Shown piece after piece: positions 34,007 to 43,401 of a stretch of 64,000 nt of DNA. The notes beneath the pieces are model-generated. The model saw nothing but the letters and a program-made list of their open reading frames with translations. It was not told the origin of the DNA and made no database searches. The DNA lies in assembly GCF_018263855.1 (NCBI RefSeq), contig NZ_CP073318.1, forward strand, positions 1,612,001 through 1,676,000, read 5' to 3'. The position numbers and the translations under genes are program-made. This DNA is from Kutzneria sp. CA-103260 (GTDB lineage: Bacteria; Actinomycetota; Actinomycetes; Mycobacteriales; Pseudonocardiaceae). How positions within the stretch are numbered: position 1 is the first letter of the stretch; each line of letters starts with the position of its first letter.

Positions 34007-34567
34007 TCAGCTCACCGGGGACATCAGGTTGGTGATCTCGACCGGGCCGTCGACCGGGGCGGGCCAGATGACGGAGACGCCAGCGCTGGGGCCGGACCGC
34101 CCGGGCAGGACGAAGCTGACGGAGGCGGCCGGGATGCTGCCGCTGGTCGGGCCGGTCTTGACGTACGCGACGGCCTCGGCGTTGCCGTGGACGGTGATCC
34201 GCGGGTGGTTGACGTCGTTGTGGCTGATGTCGACGGGCAGTGGGGTGCCGCCGTCGTCGCGGAAGGTGAAGTCGCCGAGGGCGCCGCCGATGACGCAGCG
34301 TACGCCGGCACGGGCGGCGAGGTGGACGACGAACAGGCGGTTGGCGGTGGTGGGGGAGTGGCCCTCGTCGATGTGGATGTTCAGGTTGCCGGCGGCGCAC
34401 CAGCGGGCCGAGCGCCCCGGTGGCTCGTCGGCGCCGGCGGGGACGGCGGAGCTCGCGGTGGTGGTCAGCGCCGGGGCGGGAGAGCTCGGGGCGGCGGCGA
34501 TGGCGGAGCCGCAGCCGGCCAGGGCGATGACAGTCGCCACCAGGGTGACGGCAAGAGTGATCCTCAT
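34007..34567 (-). CDS. DUF4232 lipoprotein
   Basis: A 186-residue secreted lipoprotein: signal peptide with lipobox ALAGC (Cys near residue 19), a Ser/Thr/Ala-rich linker, then a beta-sandwich DUF4232 domain (NLNIHIDEGHSPTTANRLFV, CVIGGALGDFTFRDDGG, VSFVLPGRSGPSAGVSVIWP) with a Cys pair. Common surface proteins of actinomycetes with no known activity. It sits right beside the HNH remnant. Confidence 0.85.
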   Translation of the reverse strand: MRITLAVTLVATVIALAGCGSAIAAAPSSPAPALTTTASSAVPAGADEPPGRSARWCAAGNLNIHIDEGHSPTTANRLFVVHLAARAGVRCVIGGALGDFTFRDDGGTPLPVDISHNDVNHPRITVHGNAEAVAYVKTGPTSGSIPAASVSFVLPGRSGPSAGVSVIWPAPVDGPVEITNLMSPVS

Positions 34568-34791
34568 GTTCGCCGAGGCTGGCAGAGGGCGGCCCCGCCG
34601 GGCGAGGGGAAAATGCCGAGCGTGGGGTTATCCCTCACCGACCGATCGGGCAACGAAACTGGGACTTTTGTCCAGGGTTATTTTGGACCTGATTGGGTGC
34701 ACATTTTTCTGGGGTGGATGCGTATCCAAGCGGTGGCGCTCTAGTCTTGAACTATCGGTTCGGTTTATTTCTCGGGGGAACGGAACCTGTG

Positions 34792-37296
34792 ATGACTCGA
34801 AGTCACTTGACGGCTCGCGGTCGTGACCGCGAGCTCGCGGCGCTGCTCGGCGACGAGTGGCGCGACGGCCGCCTGGTCGTGTTGCGCGGCCCGGCCGGCA
34901 TGGGCGCGACCACCGTGCTGTCGGCGGCCAGACGCGCCCTGCGGGCCGACGCCGTGCGCGTCATCGCCACAGGTGAGGACGTTGGCGACGGCTACGGCGT
35001 GGCGGCGATCGTCGCCGGCCTGCGCGAGGAGTTCGAACACGTCGGCGTGCTCGACGCGGTGCGCCGCCTGCGCGAAATCGTGGGCGACGGGCGGGCCGGG
35101 GCGATGCCGCGGATTACCGTCGAGTTGGGCGGAGTGTTCGATCGGATTGCCACGAACGGCCCAGTGGCATTGCTGGTCGATAACGCTCAATTAATTCCCG
35201 CGACAATTTTGCGAGCGGTCCGCCGGCCCGGTTGTCTGGTGGTCGCGGCCTGCCGTGATCACGGGGCGTCCGAGCTTGTCGCGATGGCCGATGAGGTGAT
35301 CGAACTCGGGCCGCTGGCCGATGAGGTGATCGAGACGATCCTGGACAGGCAGGCGGCGGCGCCGCTGGACGCCGGGCTGGTCGACGCGCTGCGCACGGCG
35401 CTGGGCCCGTGGTTCGGCAACCCCGGCACCGCGGCGGACACCCTGCGCGCGCTGGACGAACGGGGTCGCCTGGTCGAGCACCGCGGCCGGTTGTGCTTGC
35501 GGGATCAGGAAATTCCCATCGCCCTGCCGGCCAACCACGGACTGCTCGCCGTCATGCGACGGATGGGTGGTCTGGCCGAGCGGCTGACGGCGGCGGTGGC
35601 CGCTCGCGGTGAGCTGGACGTGGACGAGCTGCCGCCGCTGCTGGACGTGCTCGACGGTGACCTGGCGGCCTGTGGCCGGATGCTGGACCTGCTGGTCGAA
35701 GCCGGTGTCCTGGTGGCCGACGGGTTCCGGGTGCGGCCGGCCTGTCCGGCGCTGGCCGCCGCGGTGCTGGAGCTGGCCGAGGACGTGCACCAGGTGCTGG
35801 CTGCCGCCGAGGTGGAGCCGGGGGCGCTGGCCGAGCACCTCGCGCACGTGGATCACGCGCCGGCCGACCCGGCGTGGCTGGTCGAGTTGGCCCGGGACGT
35901 GGAGCCGATCGACCCTGACGGGGCGTTGCGGCACTACGTGACGGCGCTGCGGTTCGGGCGGCAGGGCGCGGCGGTGCTGGACCGCGTGCTGGCGCTCACT
36001 GTGCGAACCGGTTGGTACGACTGGGTGCACCGGATCGACGAGACCTGGCCGCGGCCGAGCGATCTGCCCGTGGCGACCCGAGCCGGGCTGTACACGGTGT
36101 CCTGGCTGGCGACTGTCCACACCGGACGGTCGTTGTCGCCGGCCGCGTGCGCGTGGTTCGACCTGACCGCGCAGACCCGAAGCGAGGTGTGTTCGATCGG
36201 CGACGCCGCCAGCCGGCATCGGCTGGTCTCCACGGCGGAGATGGAGCTGGTGCGCCTGGCCATGGAGGGCGACACCGAGGCGTGCCGGGCCCGGCTGGGC
36301 GACCGGCCGGAGTTCGGCGACCTGCTGAACGCCGGCCGCCTCGGCGACGTCGCGACCGTGCTGGAGATCGTGCTCGGCGAGCGGTACCAGGTCCCCGAGC
36401 GGGGGCCGGCGGCCGTCTACCAGCGGCTGCTGCGCGGCTACGTGAACGGTGCGTGGACCGAGGCCCTGTCGGCCGCCCGGGAGCTGGAACTGCACGGCGC
36501 GCCCTCGCCCCGGGCGTTGGCGTTCGGCCGGCTGTTCGCCGCCGAGATCAGCGCGTTGCACGGCGAGACCGAGCAGGCCAGGCAGTGGCTGGCGGACGTG
36601 ACACCGGATCGCGACAACGAAGCGCTGCACGTCTGGGTGCGCTTCGGCATGCTGTGGCGGGGCGGCGACGTGAACGCCGCCGTCCGGCTGGCCCGACAGG
36701 AGCGTTGTCACGACAACGTGTCGTACGGGCTCGACCGGTTGCTCAGCCGCGCCGCGACGGCCGGCGTGACCTCGGGGGACCGGATCAGCGCGCAGTCCTT
36801 CCTGCGCGCGCTGGAAGCCCACCGGCGGGCCGACCCCACCAGGATCGGCGAGGAGTTCGTGTTGCTGGCGCGGGCGATGGTCAACCAGGATCCGCGGGCG
36901 GCCGCGGCCGCGGTGGACCTGGCGCGCGACCGCAACCACACGTTCGACATCCTGGTCGGGCAGATCCGGCTGGGCGAGATCGCCGAGGAGCCCGACGCGG
37001 TGCTGCACGAGGCGTATCAGCTGGCCGACCGGGTCGGCGCGCCCTCGCTGCGGGAGCTCGCCCTGAACGTGATCCGCGCCCGCGGCCTGGCCATGCCGCA
37101 CGCGCCGGTGCGGGACGGTTTCACGGCGACGGAGCTGGACGTGATCGCGATGGTCCGGCAGGGCCGCACCAACCAGCAGATCGCCTCCGCGCTGGGGCTG
37201 CGCCCGAAGACCGTGGAGCTCTACCTGACCAAGCTGCTGGCCAAGACCGGCACCCGGTCCCGGGTGGAGCTGATCGCCGCCAGCCTGAGCGCTTAG
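34792..37296 (+). CDS. LAL-type LuxR regulator with degenerate Walker A
   Basis: An 834-residue large ATP-binding LuxR-like regulator: AAA/STAND-like N-terminal region (5-300), alpha-helical repeat middle, and a C-terminal LuxR helix-turn-helix (FTATELDVIAMVRQGRTNQQ to about 830). The P-loop reads RGPAGMGATTV, so the Walker A Lys is Ala; Walker B is LLVDNAQLIPA. Nucleotide binding may be weak or lost. I chose the ATG at 34792 behind GGGGGA. It converges with a second LAL gene, stops 1 nt apart, near the contractile-injection operon. Confidence 0.88.
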   Translation: MTRSHLTARGRDRELAALLGDEWRDGRLVVLRGPAGMGATTVLSAARRALRADAVRVIATGEDVGDGYGVAAIVAGLREEFEHVGVLDAVRRLREIVGDGRAGAMPRITVELGGVFDRIATNGPVALLVDNAQLIPATILRAVRRPGCLVVAACRDHGASELVAMADEVIELGPLADEVIETILDRQAAAPLDAGLVDALRTALGPWFGNPGTAADTLRALDERGRLVEHRGRLCLRDQEIPIALPANHGLLAVMRRMGGLAERLTAAVAARGELDVDELPPLLDVLDGDLAACGRMLDLLVEAGVLVADGFRVRPACPALAAAVLELAEDVHQVLAAAEVEPGALAEHLAHVDHAPADPAWLVELARDVEPIDPDGALRHYVTALRFGRQGAAVLDRVLALTVRTGWYDWVHRIDETWPRPSDLPVATRAGLYTVSWLATVHTGRSLSPAACAWFDLTAQTRSEVCSIGDAASRHRLVSTAEMELVRLAMEGDTEACRARLGDRPEFGDLLNAGRLGDVATVLEIVLGERYQVPERGPAAVYQRLLRGYVNGAWTEALSAARELELHGAPSPRALAFGRLFAAEISALHGETEQARQWLADVTPDRDNEALHVWVRFGMLWRGGDVNAAVRLARQERCHDNVSYGLDRLLSRAATAGVTSGDRISAQSFLRALEAHRRADPTRIGEEFVLLARAMVNQDPRAAAAAVDLARDRNHTFDILVGQIRLGEIAEEPDAVLHEAYQLADRVGAPSLRELALNVIRARGLAMPHAPVRDGFTATELDVIAMVRQGRTNQQIASALGLRPKTVELYLTKLLAKTGTRSRVELIAASLSA

Positions 37297-37297
37297 C

Positions 37298-40024
37298 TCA
37301 GCAGTCGAGCTCGCCGGTCAGCTGGGCGTTGGCGAGCTCGGCCCGGGACTGGTAGCCGATGCGCTGGAACAGCCGGCTGAGCCGGCCCTCCACGCTCTTC
37401 TCGGTGGTCTCCAGCAGGGACGCGACCTCGCGGTTGGTCAGCCCCTCGGCCACCAGCCGGGCCAGCAGCCGCTCGGTCTCCAGCACGGTCTCCTGCCGTC
37501 CGGGCACGGTCACCCGCTGGGCCCGCATCAGCGACCGCAGCAGCGCCCGCGGCACCAGCGCGCCGAGCTCCCCGTACAGCTCGTACGCCTCCAGCAGCAG
37601 GTTCCGGTCGCCGAGGCCGTAGCCGCAGACGATGGCCAGCGTGCCGGCCAGCTCGGGCAGCTGGCCCCGCCGCCGGGCCAGCCGCACGGCCTCGGCCGCC
37701 GCGTCGACGTCCCGCAGCACCGCGATCCGGCCCAGCAGCAGGTGCCGGCGGGCCCGCTCGGTGCCGGCGAACTCGGCGTCGTGCACCAGGTCCCGCAGCC
37801 CGCGACGGGCGGCGTCGGTGTCGCCGACGGCCAGGTCGAGCTCGATCAGCCGCCAGCGCAGCTCGTCCACGCCGACGACCAGCTGCTGGCTCGCGGCGTA
37901 CTCGATGCCCTCGGTCAGCACGCTCCGGGCCCGGGCCGGGGCGCCGAGCAGACGGGCCAGGTCGGCGTCCGGCCCGGCCAGCAGGTGGGCCAGGGACGGC
38001 GGCTCGGTGCGGGCCATCGCGAGCATCTTGCGGGCCCGGTTGGGCAGGCCGCGGGCGGTGAGAATGGCGGCCAGGTGCTGGTGGGCGACGACCCGGGCCC
38101 CGGTGGCGGTGGTCGTGTCCGGGCCGGCCAGCGCCGGCCGGCCCAGGTCCAGCGCCTCGTCCCAGCGGCCGGCCAGGCTGGCGTGCAGCATCAGGTTCAG
38201 CGGGTTCAGCTGCTCCGGCGACAGGCCGTTCTCGTCCAGCACCCGGCGTGCCGCCCCGAGCTCGCCGTACAGCAGCCACACCCAGTTCCACGTGGTCACC
38301 ACGAGGACCTTGTGCCGTTCCTCCTGCCACAGCGCCAGTTGCGGCGCGTGCTCGCGGTCGAGCTGGAAGTTGGCCCACCGCCCCAGCAGCCCGGCCGACG
38401 AGCTGAGGGTCAACCCCATCGAGGTGGTCGTGGCGCCGGCTGACAGCCAGTCGGACCGGTAGGCGGACAGCAGGTCATGGGCCTCGGCGACCTGGTCCAG
38501 CAGGCTCAGCGCGGCCGCGCGGGCCACCAGTCGGTTGGTCTCGCCGCCCGGGGCCGAGCGCCAGCCCTTGTCGGCGAACTCCCGCACGGCGTCCGGCCCG
38601 ACGCTGATGATCAGGCCGACCAGCTCGATGATGGTCAGCTCCAGCAGCGCGCCCGACGGGTGGTGGTTCACGTCGCGGGCCAGCGCGATGCGCGCGTTGG
38701 CCACCGCGCCGGCCGGGTCGCCGGCGATCGAGCAGCTCGCCGCCTGCCGGAGCACGGCCAGCGCACGCTGGTCCGGGTCGGTGCTGCGCTCGGCGGCCGC
38801 GGCCAGCCAGCGGGCGGCTGTCGCGGGCTCGGTCACCAGGTGCGCGCTCCCGCCGTCCAACAGCTCGGCGGCGGCCCGATCGGGGGCGACCAATCGGCCG
38901 GCGGCGACGAGACGGTCCAGGTGATAGCGGGGATCGGGGCTCTTCGCGGTTCCCTCCCAGATCGCCGTCACGGCCAGCGCCGACAGACTGCGCGCGTCGT
39001 ACGGGCCAAGGCATGACAGCAGAGCAGCGGCCAGCAGGGGAGCACGGAACCGCCACGGGCCCTCCAACAGCAGCCCCTCCGCGCGCAGCGCCGTCAGGAC
39101 GGTGAGCACCTGCTGCTCGTCGGCCTCGATGGCCTCGGCGATCAGGCCGACGACGGCGTCGCCGAGCGGCTGGAACACGGCCAGCGCCTTGCAGATCTCC
39201 CACACCAGCGGGTCGTCCCGCTGGAGCTGGCGCAGCACCGGGCTGTCCGGCGGCAGCACCGGGGGCTGGTCGGCCGGCACCACATAGGCGTGCTGGTCGA
39301 TCATCTTCAGCGCCCCGGAGCCGCGGTGCCCGGCCACGGCCGCGAGCACGAGGGCGGGGATCCCGCGGCAGTCCCGATGCACGGCGGCGCGCAGGTCCCG
39401 GGACGGCCGCGCTTGCAGCGACCGAGTCAGTAGGAGCTCGGTTTCCTTGCGGTGCAAGGGACGTAGCCGTACCTCGTGGACAGTGTCCGGGGCCTTGACG
39501 GGTGTGGGCGTGCGGTGCGCGCAGACCACGCGGATGCCGATGTCGGTCATGGACTCGGCGACGGCCAGCATGGTGTCCAGTGACTGCGGGTCCAGCCACT
39601 GCGCGTCGTCGACGAGGATGGCCAATGGCCGGCCGGTCGTGGCCAGCGCGGCGAGCAGTTGGGTGAGCTGGGCCTTGGCCAGCACGGGCCGGGTGTCGGC
39701 GTTGGCGGTGGGGAGCCACTGCCGGCGCAGGCCCAGCAGTTCGTTGCCCAGCCGCAGCAGACCGGCGCGTGGCTGGGCGTGTTCCGGCTGGGTCAGCCGG
39801 ATCTCGACGACCGTCACGTCCCGGCGGACCAGTTCGGCCCGCACCGCCGCCAGCAGCGCGCTGCGGCCGATGCCGGCCGGACCGGTGACGAGCGTGACCG
39901 GCGCGGCCCCCGCGAGCACATCGGCCAGCGCTTCGTCGCGGCCGACCAGCCGCGGCGCCTCGGTTCCCGACGCCGGCATCACGGCCACCGGCACCAGGAA
40001 GACGATGCGTGCGTGTTTGGACAC
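37298..40024 (-). CDS. LAL-type LuxR regulator, at the tail of the injection-system operon
   Basis: A 908-residue LAL regulator: N-terminal P-loop region (PRLVGRDEALADVLAG, then TGPAGIGRSALLAAVR), where the Walker A Lys is Arg, Walker B AILVDDAQWLD, helical repeats to about 830, and a C-terminal LuxR helix-turn-helix (LVAEGLTNREVASLLETTEK, RLSRLFQRIGYQSRAELANA). The gene begins 30 nt after the zinc-ribbon membrane protein gene on the same strand, so it could be the last gene of the injection operon and feed back on it. GGAG is 14 nt from the GTG start. Confidence 0.9.
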   Translation of the reverse strand: MSKHARIVFLVPVAVMPASGTEAPRLVGRDEALADVLAGAAPVTLVTGPAGIGRSALLAAVRAELVRRDVTVVEIRLTQPEHAQPRAGLLRLGNELLGLRRQWLPTANADTRPVLAKAQLTQLLAALATTGRPLAILVDDAQWLDPQSLDTMLAVAESMTDIGIRVVCAHRTPTPVKAPDTVHEVRLRPLHRKETELLLTRSLQARPSRDLRAAVHRDCRGIPALVLAAVAGHRGSGALKMIDQHAYVVPADQPPVLPPDSPVLRQLQRDDPLVWEICKALAVFQPLGDAVVGLIAEAIEADEQQVLTVLTALRAEGLLLEGPWRFRAPLLAAALLSCLGPYDARSLSALAVTAIWEGTAKSPDPRYHLDRLVAAGRLVAPDRAAAELLDGGSAHLVTEPATAARWLAAAAERSTDPDQRALAVLRQAASCSIAGDPAGAVANARIALARDVNHHPSGALLELTIIELVGLIISVGPDAVREFADKGWRSAPGGETNRLVARAAALSLLDQVAEAHDLLSAYRSDWLSAGATTTSMGLTLSSSAGLLGRWANFQLDREHAPQLALWQEERHKVLVVTTWNWVWLLYGELGAARRVLDENGLSPEQLNPLNLMLHASLAGRWDEALDLGRPALAGPDTTTATGARVVAHQHLAAILTARGLPNRARKMLAMARTEPPSLAHLLAGPDADLARLLGAPARARSVLTEGIEYAASQQLVVGVDELRWRLIELDLAVGDTDAARRGLRDLVHDAEFAGTERARRHLLLGRIAVLRDVDAAAEAVRLARRRGQLPELAGTLAIVCGYGLGDRNLLLEAYELYGELGALVPRALLRSLMRAQRVTVPGRQETVLETERLLARLVAEGLTNREVASLLETTEKSVEGRLSRLFQRIGYQSRAELANAQLTGELDC

Positions 40025-40054
40025 GTACGGTTCACGCGCTCCAGTATGGCGACG

Positions 40055-40939
40055 TCAGGACCGTTGGAAGAACTCGACCTCGCCGAGCGCGGCGAGCCGT
40101 CCCGGCTGGACACCGGCCACCGAGCGGATCACCAGTCTGATCCGGACCACGTCGCTGACACCGGTCTGCACGGTCTGCGGCCCCGGCTGGTCGGCCAGCG
40201 ACACCGGCGCCGTGGCCACCGTGCCGTCCGATGTGGTGACCTCCAGGTCGAACTGGGTCGGCCGACCCTGCTGGTCGAACTCCTTCGGCTCGATGGACGC
40301 CCCGGTGGTGATGACCAGGCTCAGCAACCGGAACGGGTGATCGAACGTGAAGTCGATCCAGGCCCCGACGCCCGGCGCGCCCCAGTAGTGGTTGCTCACG
40401 CCGTCCACGGCGTCGCCCACGGGATGGTCGGGCGTGTCGGCGCTGGCGGTCTGGCCGGTCGGGTGGATCGGGGCCGGCCGCGAGGTCTTGTCCAGGATGT
40501 CCTGGACGAGATCAGCGCCGTACGGACGCAGGACGAAGCCGGCGATCACCAGCGCGACGACGATTCCCAGCAGCACCAATGTGCGGGCCAATCGGCCGGA
40601 ACCGCCGCGCCTGCGCTTCTTTCGGCGCTGCGGTGCGGCGACCTGCTCCTGTTCGGTCAGGGGCCAGGCGCACTTGCGGCAGAACTTGCGGCCGGGTGGG
40701 TTCGCGGTGCCGCAGTTGGGGCAGGGCGGGCCCTCGATCCTCGGCTCGGCGACCGCCGCCTCCCGGGTCGGGCGCGGCGTGGCCGGGACGGCGGGCTGGA
40801 CCGGTCGCGGCTGCACCACCGTGGCCTCGGTGGCCGAAGCTGTTGGGGCGGACTCGTTCCAGCCCAGGTAGGTTCCGCAGTTGCCGCAGAACTCGTCGGT
40901 TGGCGCGGTCAGCGTGCCGCACACTGGACAGGGACGCAT
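40055..40939 (-). CDS. Zinc-ribbon, single-TM protein with discoidin-like external domain (CisA-like)
   Basis: A 294-residue bitopic membrane protein. Two zinc ribbons (CPVCG...CGNCG at 4-22 and CPNCG...CRKC at about 73-90) flank a Pro-rich linker; a basic stretch (RRKKRRRGG) precedes one helix (about 117-137), and the outside domain (about 155-294; HPVGDAVDGVSNHYWGAPG, WIDFTFDHPFRLLSLVITTG, VEFFQRS) resembles discoidin/NADase-type glycan-binding folds. Actinobacterial contractile systems carry such a protein; in Streptomyces a bitopic protein called CisA links the particle to the membrane. It starts immediately after the tail protein I stop. It may recruit the cytosolic particle. Confidence 0.75.
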   Translation of the reverse strand: MRPCPVCGTLTAPTDEFCGNCGTYLGWNESAPTASATEATVVQPRPVQPAVPATPRPTREAAVAEPRIEGPPCPNCGTANPPGRKFCRKCAWPLTEQEQVAAPQRRKKRRRGGSGRLARTLVLLGIVVALVIAGFVLRPYGADLVQDILDKTSRPAPIHPTGQTASADTPDHPVGDAVDGVSNHYWGAPGVGAWIDFTFDHPFRLLSLVITTGASIEPKEFDQQGRPTQFDLEVTTSDGTVATAPVSLADQPGPQTVQTGVSDVVRIRLVIRSVAGVQPGRLAALGEVEFFQRS

Positions 40940-40940
40940 G

Positions 40941-41489
40941 TTACGACTCCCCGCTGACTACGCGGACGGAACTGCTGAGGTGGACCGGGCAGGCGGCGGC
41001 GACCAGCGCGGCCACCCGCCGCTCGTCGACCGGTTCCGGGCCGGCCGGCCAGACCTCGACGACGACCTCCCGGGTCGGGCTGTCGGGCAGTTGGCCGCTC
41101 GGAGTCGTCGACCAGGCCACCCCGCCGCCGTCGCGCACCCGCGCGTGCACGTTTGCGTGTCGCAGCAGCTGTTCCCGCAGTCCACGGGCAGTGCCGCGCC
41201 AGCGGTGCTCGGCGACCGCCTCGGCCACCGCGCTGCGGCGGGCGTGCTCCGGCCAGTCGGGTTCGAGGTCGGCGGCGACCCATTCGGCCAGCCAGGCCAG
41301 GAAATCCTCGGGCGTCAGCATCGGGTCGAGGTACTCGGCGATGGTGTCCAATGTGGACATAATCGGGGCCAGCACGACGTCGAGGCCGGAGGTGAAGCGC
41401 TGCGCGAAGTCGTCGGCGGCGTAGAGCGAGGGCAGCCGATCGCCGATCGGGTAGCGGCTGGGCAGGTGGGGGACGGCGGCTCGGGTCAT
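40941..41489 (-). CDS. Baseplate/tail protein I (Afp12/gp7-like)
   Basis: A 182-residue phage-tail protein I-like baseplate component of the contractile injection system. SLYAADDFAQRFTSGLDVVL, MLTPEDFLAWLAEWVAADLE and HRWRGTARGLREQLLRHANV are typical of this family. It starts with ATGA overlap behind baseplate protein J and is followed after one base by the zinc-ribbon membrane protein. In Afp/PVC systems its equivalent forms part of the wedge around the spike. Confidence 0.88.
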   Translation of the reverse strand: MTRAAVPHLPSRYPIGDRLPSLYAADDFAQRFTSGLDVVLAPIMSTLDTIAEYLDPMLTPEDFLAWLAEWVAADLEPDWPEHARRSAVAEAVAEHRWRGTARGLREQLLRHANVHARVRDGGGVAWSTTPSGQLPDSPTREVVVEVWPAGPEPVDERRVAALVAAACPVHLSSSVRVVSGES

Positions 41490-43399
41490 GACAGGACCAC
41501 CTGGTGTTGATGGGAGAACAGCAGGGCATGCGGGGCCAGTTCGATGCGGTCGCCGGCGCTGCCGCGTCGTCCGGTGATCGGATCGGCCGGGAACAGCCGC
41601 ACCTCCTGCACCGCCGTCACGCCGGGAACCCGTTGCAGCACCGCGAAGATCTCGCCGAAGTAGAGCGACTGCCCGAACGTCCAGCCGGTGCCGTCGACAC
41701 CGCCGTGCAGCGGGCTGAGATAACGGTAGAGGGCGTCGACCGCGGCGCGGTCCACGCCTTGGCCATTGGCGGTCAACCGCGCCACTACCGTGACACCTTG
41801 GTAGTAGGGAGGTTCCACGGCGATCCGGGCACCCAGCATTCGCCGTTGCTCCAGTTGCTCTGCGATCGTCGCGAGCATCGGGCCGGGCGGCATCAACTGC
41901 TCGAACCGGTAGCGGTCGCCTTCGTCCGCGACGGCGTCCGGCACCACCAGCACCCGGGCCCCGCCATCGGTCGGCACGCAGCGAACCCGGGCCGCCGCCG
42001 GCGCGGCCAGACGGGCGATGTGCTCGTGGTCCGCGGCCGTCACGGCCCGCTCCTGCACGCGGAGCTGTTGCGGCGCGCGAACCTTGGCCTCGTCGACCGT
42101 CTCGCCGTCGACACCGCCGCTGGCCGCCTCGCGATTCTCCACCCTTGCCACGTAAGGGATCGAGCTGCGCAGCACGGAGATGGCGCCGCGAGACACGTTG
42201 CCGGCCCGGCCGCCGCCGGTGCGGTAGCGTGGCACCCGGATTCTCGCTTGTTTGGGCGGCGTGGCCCCGTAGTGCCGCAGGCCGCCATCGGCCTCTCGCA
42301 CGGCCGGTGGGAAGGAGAACTCACCGGTGGTCGGGTCCAGCGTGACGTGCCGGTCGGTCGGACGGGAGGCGGCGAAGTGCTCGACGACCGTCCACTCCTG
42401 CCAGCCCTGGCCGTCCGACACCTGTACCACGATCGGCTCGCCGTCGGTCAACACCGGCGTCCGAGCGACACGGAACCGTTGTCCAGGAACGCCTTCCGAC
42501 ACGCCCAGGGGCGCGTTGTCGATGGCCTCGGCGTGCTCGACGGTCGTCACGCCGCCGACGGTGGCGGCTTCGGCGACCCGCAAGGTGGGGGACTCCGAGT
42601 AGAACGGCTGGCCCTCAACCGCCGAGATGACCCGGCAGCGCAGCCATCCCGCGCGCACGCCGCCGACCGCCGACACCACGTGCGTGGCCGGCACCCGCAG
42701 CAGGACCTCGCCCGGCCGGTTGAGGCCGCCCGTGCTGTCTTCGTAGGTGTCGCACCGCGCCCAGTCCGTGCCGTTCCAGGCCTCCCAGACCAGCGGCGGC
42801 TGCCTCGGATCCACGCCGATGCCCTCGACCTGGCTGTCCAGGCTCACCGCCACCACACAGCGCGGGACCGCATTGGACAGTCCAAACAGGACAGCATCGC
42901 CAGGCGCCGGTCGGGACTGGAAGCACGGCACGTCTCGGCCGGAGCCGAGATCACGAGTGCGGTCCGCCTGCTCGCCGGTGGCCGACACCGTCACCAACCG
43001 GCTGAGTTGGCACGGCGGCAGCGGCAGCTCCTCGACCGTGGCGAAGACAACCGCCTCGCCGGCCGCCGGGTGCTCGGTGGCGACCTCCGTGCCGGCCGGC
43101 AGCAGAACCGTGTCCGGCAGCGCCGCGGACAGCCAGAACACCACCTCGGCGCGGGCCGTCGTCGGCGGGAAAAGCCGCACTCCCAACAGGTCCAGGAACG
43201 CCAGGTAGTTTCGGTCGGGCACCCGGTTGAGCCGGTACACGAGCTGGTCGACCATGTGCGCGAAGGTCTCGATCAGCGTCACCCCGGGGTCGGAGACGTT
43301 GTGGTCGGTCCACTCCGGCGTGCGCTGCTGCACGTACCGCTTGGCCTCGTCCACGAGCTGCTGGAAGCGGCGGTCGTCCAGATTGGGTGCTGGCAGCAC
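41486..43399 (-). CDS. Baseplate J-like protein (Afp11/gp6-like)
   Basis: A 637-residue baseplate wedge protein. N-terminal FQQLVDEAKRYVQQRTPEWT, TLIETFAHMVDQLVYRLNRV and YLAFLDLLGVRLFPP open the family; VENREAASGGVDGETVDEAK, RVQERAVTAADHEH and VGTVQEVRLFPADP-like C-terminal strands complete it. It shows the typical long central insertion of eCIS versions. I chose the GTG at 43399, 3 nt after the gp25 stop, with GAGG 9 nt upstream. Translationally coupled to tail protein I. Confidence 0.9.
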   Translation of the reverse strand: MLPAPNLDDRRFQQLVDEAKRYVQQRTPEWTDHNVSDPGVTLIETFAHMVDQLVYRLNRVPDRNYLAFLDLLGVRLFPPTTARAEVVFWLSAALPDTVLLPAGTEVATEHPAAGEAVVFATVEELPLPPCQLSRLVTVSATGEQADRTRDLGSGRDVPCFQSRPAPGDAVLFGLSNAVPRCVVAVSLDSQVEGIGVDPRQPPLVWEAWNGTDWARCDTYEDSTGGLNRPGEVLLRVPATHVVSAVGGVRAGWLRCRVISAVEGQPFYSESPTLRVAEAATVGGVTTVEHAEAIDNAPLGVSEGVPGQRFRVARTPVLTDGEPIVVQVSDGQGWQEWTVVEHFAASRPTDRHVTLDPTTGEFSFPPAVREADGGLRHYGATPPKQARIRVPRYRTGGGRAGNVSRGAISVLRSSIPYVARVENREAASGGVDGETVDEAKVRAPQQLRVQERAVTAADHEHIARLAAPAAARVRCVPTDGGARVLVVPDAVADEGDRYRFEQLMPPGPMLATIAEQLEQRRMLGARIAVEPPYYQGVTVVARLTANGQGVDRAAVDALYRYLSPLHGGVDGTGWTFGQSLYFGEIFAVLQRVPGVTAVQEVRLFPADPITGRRGSAGDRIELAPHALLFSHQHQVVLS

Positions 43400-43401
43400 G
43401 A

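Noticed and set aside
35191-37101. Long minus-strand frame opposite the first LAL regulator
   Set aside because: Shadow frame; the plus strand carries an intact LuxR helix-turn-helix protein.
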